A stretch of 60,042 nt of DNA, taken from positions 1 through 60,042 of IMG/VR virus record IMGVR_UViG_3300047463_000151; one strand, given 5' to 3'. The notes below the pieces were generated by a model, which was not told the DNA's origin, searched no databases, and saw only the letters and a list, made by a program, of their open reading frames with translations. The position numbers were made by a program, and so were the translations under genes. Positions 54,671-60,042 of the stretch are shown one piece after another (the first letter of the stretch is position 1; every line of letters starts with the position of its first letter). This DNA comes from a virus.

Positions 54671-57604
54671 ATGCCTTCCGTTGGTTCACTTCTCAGTCTT
54701 TCGTCGCTCGGTCTTCCGCAGCGCACTAGCAGCGATGCGAATGCCACTCTGTCCGGTGACATCTCGGGCCTTGGCTCGTTGTCATCCTCGTCGCTGACCG
54801 CTTCTGGCGCGGTGACCGGTGGTTCGTTGGCCGTGTCGGGCGCTTCCGTTATCCACGCTCTGACCGCTGATGGCATTACCGCGCAGTCGCTTTCTGCTTC
54901 TGGTTCGCTTTCTGCTGGAACGACTCTTGCCGTGACTGGTGCGGCTACCCTGTCCAGCACCCTTGGTGTCACGGGTGCATCGACCCTCGGCGTGCTGAAC
55001 GCTGGTGCGTCTACCCTTGCTTCGGCGTCGGTGACGAACGCCCTTAGCGCGGGTAGCTTCTCGGTGAGTGGCGCTTCGGTTGTTCATGCGCTCACAGCGG
55101 ACGGCATCACCGCTCAGTCGCTGTCGGCTTCGGGCAATGGTAGCTTCGGTGGCACCCTCGCGGTGACGGGGCTCTCGACCCTCGCCGATGTGAACGCCGC
55201 GAACATGGACCTCAGCGGCGACCTCGATGTTACTGGTGCGGCTTCATTCAGCGGCGCGATTACTGCTGATGACATTAGCGCGGCGGATTTTTCCGCTTCG
55301 GGTAACGTCTCGGTTTCCGGCACGCTGTCGGTTGACCTTGGCTCGACACTGCACGCCGTTAGCGCGACCGATATTGACGCTTCGTCGGTGTCGGCGACTG
55401 GCGATGTTTCGTCGGACACCCTGCACGTTACCTCGCTCTCGGACCTCCACGACGTTGATATGTCGGGCGATCTCGACGTAACCGGCTCGTCGAACTTCCA
55501 AGGCGCGATGACCGCCGCTGCGATCACAGCGTCGGGTGCGGTATCGTTCTCGTCCACCTTGGGTGTTAGCGGATTGCTCTCTGCGGTCAATGCGAATTTC
55601 AGCGACGATGTGGTCATTCAAGGCGACCTCACGGTGCAGGGAACGACAATCAGCACGCAGTCTGACCTTGCATTGGCGGATCGTTTCATCGTTCAGAACT
55701 ACACGCTCACCAATCCTTCGGCTGGTTATCAGACGGCGGGTGGCGTGTACGTCGTCAAGGCTCACAGCGCTCAATACACCGTCACCTCGGTTGATGGCGC
55801 GTTGGAGCGGTTCATTGTTTCCGCTGACCCGCAAAACGACGTTGCGGTGGACGACGTTATCTCCGTGTACGGCTTGGCTCAGCCGACCAACAATGGTCTG
55901 TTCCAGGTCGCCGCTGTCGGTGCCAACTACATTCAGGTGAAGAACGGCACAGGCGCTCTCGTTGGTATCGTAGACTCGTCCAATCTCACCAGCGAAACCG
56001 CTCCGGCGAACTGCAAGCTCGCGAACGTCGAATTCAAGGTGCTCCGCGCCGACGCCAACGGGACTTCGTTCTCGCTCGGCTATGGCTACAGCGCTTCTTC
56101 GATGGTGTTTGACGAAATCACCCCGGCCAGCGCGATTACGCTGCAACAGGCGTACAACAACGGCGCGGAAATCGCGACCTCTGGCTCGGTCAACGTCCTC
56201 GTCAGCGGGACTGAGGCCCTGGAAGTTACCGCGAACGGTGGTATCCTCTCCAATAGCCTCGACCTGTCCAGCACGCTCGACGTTGGCGGTGCGGCTTCCT
56301 TCGCCAACAACATCACGCAGTCGAACGCGGCCTCCAGCATCTCGTTTGCGGCTCCGCTTTCCACCACCAATACCGCCTCGTTCGGCGGCAATACCTCGGT
56401 GGCCGGTACGCTTACGCAGACGGGTGGTGGCGATGTCCACTTCTCGGGCGATGTGACCGCACAACTCGACCTCGATGTACTCGGTGACACTGCGTTGACC
56501 GGCGCTTTGTCGGGCTCTTCGGCTACGTTCTCGGGCGCGTTGTCGTCCGGTGCGGCTACCCTGCTCAGCGCGGATGTTACCAATAACCTCGATGTGGGCG
56601 GTGACGCCGATGTGGTTGGGTCGCTCTCTTCCGGTGCGGCTACCGTCGCTTCGTTGGCGGTTAGCGCGAATGCGACCGTTACAGGCGACCTCAGCGTTAC
56701 CGGGTTGTCGCACTTCACGGGTGCGATGGATGGCTCTGTTGCTATCTTCAGCAGCTACATCGAAGCGGACTCTGCCTCCTTCGCTGGTGAAATGGCTTCG
56801 GCCTCTATCGACGTAAGCGGTAACGCCGACATCGGTGGAAGCGCGGTGGTTTTGGGCACGTTCCAGTCGGGCGCGGCGACTCTCGCTTCTGCGTCTGTGA
56901 CCAACAATGCCTCCGTTGGCGGCACGCTGTCGGTGACTGGCACAACTACGCTCTCCGATGCGCTTGGCGGTACTTCCGCTTCGTTCTCCGGTGCGCTCGA
57001 TGCTGACTCTGCCAGCTTCGATAACGCGGTCGGCGCGGCTTCTGCGTCGATCTCGGGTGAAATGGCGGCTGGTTCCGGTGTATTCTCCGACGCGGGAACG
57101 GCGCTTCAGGTTGACCACGACGCAAACATCGACGGTAACCTCGCGGTCGGCGGGAACCTGACGGTTGGCGGCGACATTGCGCTCGATGAACTCACCGTGC
57201 TTCGCATGGGCGTTACATGCACGGCAGCGGAAGCCATCGCGGCGGGCAGCATCGTTTGCCTCAGCAGCGGCACCAAGAAGGTCAGCAAGTCCCTCGCAGA
57301 CGACGCGGTTCTCCCGGCCTTCCGTCGCGCCTTTGGTGTATGCCGTGACTCGCTGTCGTCCAATGGTTCTGGCTACGTCGCCATCGCGGGCTTCGCCTCC
57401 GTGAACCTTGCGTCGTCGCAGTCGGGTACAGCCGGTGCGCCGGTTTACCTCTCGGCGGATACGGCGGGCGCTTGTACGCTTTCCGCTCCGAATGGCGCGG
57501 GTAACGCGGTTGTCCAAGTGGGCTACCTCGCGGAAGATATTAGCAGCGTCACAGCGGCGGTTGTCGCTCTCGCGCCGCAGTTCATCGCGCAAATCCCGGC
57601 CTAG
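54671..57604 (+). CDS. Repetitive tail fibre, 977 aa
   Basis: Long tandem repeats of about 28-32 residues with the theme SASGSLSAGTTLAVTGAATL, Gly/Ala/Ser/Thr-rich with regular Val/Leu, expected to form a beta-helical or spiral shaft. A globular insert lies near residues 330-510 (VVKAHSAQYTVTSVDGALE). The C-terminal module (GAPVYLSADTAGACTLS, VVQVGYLAED) resembles that of the 53270 gene. AGGAG before ATG. Probably receptor-binding fibre shaft. Confidence 0.75.
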   Translation: MPSVGSLLSLSSLGLPQRTSSDANATLSGDISGLGSLSSSSLTASGAVTGGSLAVSGASVIHALTADGITAQSLSASGSLSAGTTLAVTGAATLSSTLGVTGASTLGVLNAGASTLASASVTNALSAGSFSVSGASVVHALTADGITAQSLSASGNGSFGGTLAVTGLSTLADVNAANMDLSGDLDVTGAASFSGAITADDISAADFSASGNVSVSGTLSVDLGSTLHAVSATDIDASSVSATGDVSSDTLHVTSLSDLHDVDMSGDLDVTGSSNFQGAMTAAAITASGAVSFSSTLGVSGLLSAVNANFSDDVVIQGDLTVQGTTISTQSDLALADRFIVQNYTLTNPSAGYQTAGGVYVVKAHSAQYTVTSVDGALERFIVSADPQNDVAVDDVISVYGLAQPTNNGLFQVAAVGANYIQVKNGTGALVGIVDSSNLTSETAPANCKLANVEFKVLRADANGTSFSLGYGYSASSMVFDEITPASAITLQQAYNNGAEIATSGSVNVLVSGTEALEVTANGGILSNSLDLSSTLDVGGAASFANNITQSNAASSISFAAPLSTTNTASFGGNTSVAGTLTQTGGGDVHFSGDVTAQLDLDVLGDTALTGALSGSSATFSGALSSGAATLLSADVTNNLDVGGDADVVGSLSSGAATVASLAVSANATVTGDLSVTGLSHFTGAMDGSVAIFSSYIEADSASFAGEMASASIDVSGNADIGGSAVVLGTFQSGAATLASASVTNNASVGGTLSVTGTTTLSDALGGTSASFSGALDADSASFDNAVGAASASISGEMAAGSGVFSDAGTALQVDHDANIDGNLAVGGNLTVGGDIALDELTVLRMGVTCTAAEAIAAGSIVCLSSGTKKVSKSLADDAVLPAFRRAFGVCRDSLSSNGSGYVAIAGFASVNLASSQSGTAGAPVYLSADTAGACTLSAPNGAGNAVVQVGYLAEDISSVTAAVVALAPQFIAQIPA

Positions 57605-57614
57605 TGTCGGTTTA

Positions 57615-57653
57615 GGGTGGCCCGGTTGGCTCCTTTGAGTCGCCGGGTCGCCC
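57615..57653 (+). terminator. Strong terminator-like hairpin between fibre genes
   Basis: A 17-base-pair stem with one bulged T: GGGTGGCCCGG (from 57615) pairs with CCGGGTCGCCC (ending 57653), loop CTTT. A weak U-run (GTTTTATT) follows ten bases later. Confidence 0.65.
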
Positions 57654-57714
57654 TCCCTGTACCGTTTTATTCGCGCTTTTTGTCCGCCCTTTCAACCTCC
57701 ACTGAGGTACGCAC

Positions 57715-60042
57715 ATGGCTACGCAGACCAACAACTTCATCTTGCTTGAGAAAGACCCATCGAGTCCGATTCGCGGCCAACAACGGTCGGTGGATGCGGC
57801 AGACGACCTGGTTCTGTCGCCTGCAAGCGTAGCCCTTGCGCCTACGGGTAACGTGACGCTGAACTCGACCTCGGGTTCGATTGGTATCGGTAGCTCCGCT
57901 TCGACTCAACCGATCAACATCGGTACGGCTGGTGCGCGTATCGTCACCTTGGGTCAGGGCATCGGAACCGGGCCGACCATCATTCTCAACGGCGTGACGA
58001 ACACCACGACCTTTGAAGGCTTCGGCGCTCTCGGTATCGGGTCGAACTACACGGGTGCGGAAACCATCACGCTCGGTTCGGCAGCGGGCGGTTCGCTGGG
58101 TTACTTCCGCGATATTTACATCGGTTCGACCAACTCTACATCGTCCACGAACCTGTACGCCGGTTCGGCGGGCTTGAACCTCAACGGTCAAATCAACCTT
58201 TCGGCGACCACGAACGCGCTGAACATTACGTCGTCGTCGGGCGCGATTACCATCGATGGCACGACCACCGGCACGATTTCGATGGGTACGGTCGGCACTG
58301 GCACCATCACCATCGGTAACACGACCACGGCGCGTACCATCACGATTTCCAACGGTGTCGCGGGTGCGATCAACATCGGTAACGATGCTTCGTCTACGGG
58401 CGCTATCGCGATTGCGGGTGCTTCGGCCACCGGCGCACGAACCATTACCATCGGTACGGGCGGAACCGGGGCGAAGACGGTTCAAATCGGTGAAAGCACC
58501 GTTGCGACTTCTACGGTTTCAATCCAAGCGGGTACGACGGGCATCAACATTGGAACGAATGCCGTTGCAACCCCTGTCAACATCGCGACCGCCGCGACAG
58601 CCGGAGCCGTCTCTATTGGAACTGGAAACGCAACTCAGGCGATCTATATGGGCTACACCGGATTTGGCGGTGGAGGCACAAAGACGGTCGTACTCGGATC
58701 TCAATTTCTTACATCGTCTACTGTGGTGCAGGGTGGTTCTGGTGTGACGGCAACAACTGGCGTAGCGATTGTCGCGACAGGCTGGTTGAACCTCGGCAAC
58801 GATACCGGAACCGGCCAAATCAACATCGCCGCCGCCAATGCGACGGGTGCACGCACTATCCTCATCGGCACCGGGGCCACGGGCGCTAAGACCGTTACCC
58901 TCGGTGAAGCGACGGTTGCGGGTTCCGCGACGACCATCAACGGTGGTTCGACGGGTGGTGTGACCATCGCCTCGGTTGCTCTGACGAATACGCCGGTCAA
59001 TATCGCCACTTCGACCGGCACGCAGACGGTTTCGATTGGTACGGGCGGCACGGGCGCGAAAACCCTGACCATCGGTTCGCTTGCCTCGACTTCCGCGACG
59101 ACGATTCAGACCGGCACCGGGGCAATGACCTTTACCGCCGGTGCGGCCTATACGGTCAACGCGGTCGGAAACATTACGCTTTCCACCGGGGCGAACGCTG
59201 GCACCATTTCGTTGACAAACACAAGTTCCGCGGCGATCAATATCGGTGCGGATGCGGGTACGGGGCAAATCAACATCGCAGGAACAGGATCGCGTACCGT
59301 CAATATTGCTACGTTAGGAGTTGGCTACAAAACCGTAAATATCGGTGCAAACACTGTCGCAGAGACAGCAGTATCCATTGATGCGGGTACAATCGGTGGA
59401 ATTACAATCGGCAGCGGAGGCGCAGCCACACCCATCAACATCGCCAATGCGGCAACGGCAGGCACGGTCAACATCGGCAGTGGCGCATCCGCCTCCGCGA
59501 CCCAGACCCTGAACTTCGGTACGGGCGCGGGCGTCAAAACCACAACGCTCGGCTCTACCAATACGACCTCCACGACGACCGTCAACGCGGGAACGGGCGG
59601 GCTCGTTCTAGCCAGCACCGGCGCCGGTGTCGTGTGGCTCGGCAACAACACCGCGACGGGCAACATCGAAATCGCCGGTGGTAACGCCACGGGCGCGCGA
59701 ACGGTCAACGTGGCGACCGGCGGGACCGGAGCCAAGACGCTCAACCTCGGTTCGACGGCCACGGGCTCGACCACGACCTTGAACGCGGGCGTGGCGCAGG
59801 TCGCCGTATCGGCCTCGGGGGCGGTGTTCGGCGTCGCAGGCTCGGCGGTTCTTCCGGGTTGTATCGTCATCACCAACACTGAAGGCAGCGCGGTATCCAA
59901 GGGCGATGTCCTCTGCATCAACACCGCCTCGACCTCGGGTATCGGTCAGCCGTCCGTCTACAAGGCGAACTGCAAGACCGCGGGCAAGAAGGGATTTGCC
60001 GGTATCGTGGTCGATGCCTCCATCGCCAACGCGGCCACGGGC
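57715..60042 (+). CDS. Second repetitive fibre protein, partial at window end
   Basis: ATG 57715 after GAGG; 776 codons open to the end without a stop. After a 30-residue head (NNFILLEKDPSSPIRGQQRS) the chain repeats Gly/Thr/Ile units (TITIGTGGTGAKT, PINIGT, TTLNAG) of a beta-solenoid type. Near the end a new module starts (PGCIVITNTEGSAVSKGDVL), like the C-terminal modules of the two other tail proteins. Truncated by the window. Confidence 0.78.
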   Translation, partial: MATQTNNFILLEKDPSSPIRGQQRSVDAADDLVLSPASVALAPTGNVTLNSTSGSIGIGSSASTQPINIGTAGARIVTLGQGIGTGPTIILNGVTNTTTFEGFGALGIGSNYTGAETITLGSAAGGSLGYFRDIYIGSTNSTSSTNLYAGSAGLNLNGQINLSATTNALNITSSSGAITIDGTTTGTISMGTVGTGTITIGNTTTARTITISNGVAGAINIGNDASSTGAIAIAGASATGARTITIGTGGTGAKTVQIGESTVATSTVSIQAGTTGINIGTNAVATPVNIATAATAGAVSIGTGNATQAIYMGYTGFGGGGTKTVVLGSQFLTSSTVVQGGSGVTATTGVAIVATGWLNLGNDTGTGQINIAAANATGARTILIGTGATGAKTVTLGEATVAGSATTINGGSTGGVTIASVALTNTPVNIATSTGTQTVSIGTGGTGAKTLTIGSLASTSATTIQTGTGAMTFTAGAAYTVNAVGNITLSTGANAGTISLTNTSSAAINIGADAGTGQINIAGTGSRTVNIATLGVGYKTVNIGANTVAETAVSIDAGTIGGITIGSGGAATPINIANAATAGTVNIGSGASASATQTLNFGTGAGVKTTTLGSTNTTSTTTVNAGTGGLVLASTGAGVVWLGNNTATGNIEIAGGNATGARTVNVATGGTGAKTLNLGSTATGSTTTLNAGVAQVAVSASGAVFGVAGSAVLPGCIVITNTEGSAVSKGDVLCINTASTSGIGQPSVYKANCKTAGKKGFAGIVVDASIANAATG

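Noticed and set aside
55244-57592. 782-codon antisense open frame opposite the tail fibre (also 32744-34753 and 34599-35648)
   Set aside because: The translations are Arg/Asn-rich and low in hydrophobic cores, lack ribosome sites and are exactly codon-aligned with real genes. They result from avoidance of TTA, CTA and TCA codons.
1-60042. CRISPR array or integrase/attachment site
   Set aside because: No regularly spaced identical repeats with unique spacers and no recombinase motif were seen; the six dyad elements are dispersed and tied to gene starts.

Overview
The window is a contiguous piece of a tailed double-stranded DNA bacteriophage genome. The evidence is a near-complete head and tail morphogenesis cluster in canonical order: terminase large subunit, portal/MuF, prohead protease plus scaffold, HK97-fold capsid, connectors, tail tube, frameshifted tail chaperones, a 1578-residue tape measure, distal tail and hub proteins, and fibres. 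The tape measure and tail tube point to a siphovirus with a long tail. Base composition is moderately GC-rich, starts are ATG with some GTG and TTG, and GGAGG-type ribosome binding sites with ATGA or TAATG stop-start overlaps are the rule. No integrase or repressor is visible, so lifestyle is not decided. The host is unknown; an M15 endolysin and a possible beta-barrel protein fit a Gram-negative host only weakly.

Layout: 1-5152 is a rightward block with a CHC2 zinc finger/AEP-type primase, small unknown genes, a multi-HTH protein and a class I methyltransferase. 5147-9440 is a leftward accessory block of small genes, several Cys-rich, punctuated by six copies of a rigid 55-56 bp element (GGGG-N27/28-AAATCG-N12-CGATTT) and two copies of a second leader element. 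9441-10233 is gene-poor and hairpin-rich. 10295-13363 is a leftward operon closed by a strong terminator: three tiny proteins (two with membrane segments), a Cys-rich amidoligase and a class II glutamine amidotransferase. 13364-14957 is a 1.6 kb gene-free switch region.

14958-25299 is a tightly coupled rightward block: small genes, a C5-cytosine methyltransferase with a second long frame overlapping it, more multi-HTH paralogues, ThyX, and a beta-class DNA methyltransferase invaded by an antisense VSR-like homing endonuclease gene and by a LAGLIDADG intein. 25308-60042 holds the endolysin, a possible beta-barrel protein, packaging, head, a giant glycosyltransferase, tail and fibres; the last fibre gene runs off the end.

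How they work together: ThyX and two DNA methyltransferases supply and modify phage DNA. The amidoligase/GATase pair probably makes amide or isopeptide bonds on an unknown target using ammonia from glutamine. The multi-HTH proteins (14 modules in 6 genes) may be DNA-binding regulators. Virion assembly uses three expression tricks that can be read directly: an internal scaffold start, a -1 frameshift site in the tail chaperone gene, and a ribosome-site-masking inverted repeat before a fibre gene. The most unusual items are the reiterated dyad element, the amidoligase operon, the HTH-module family and the double invasion of the methyltransferase gene.
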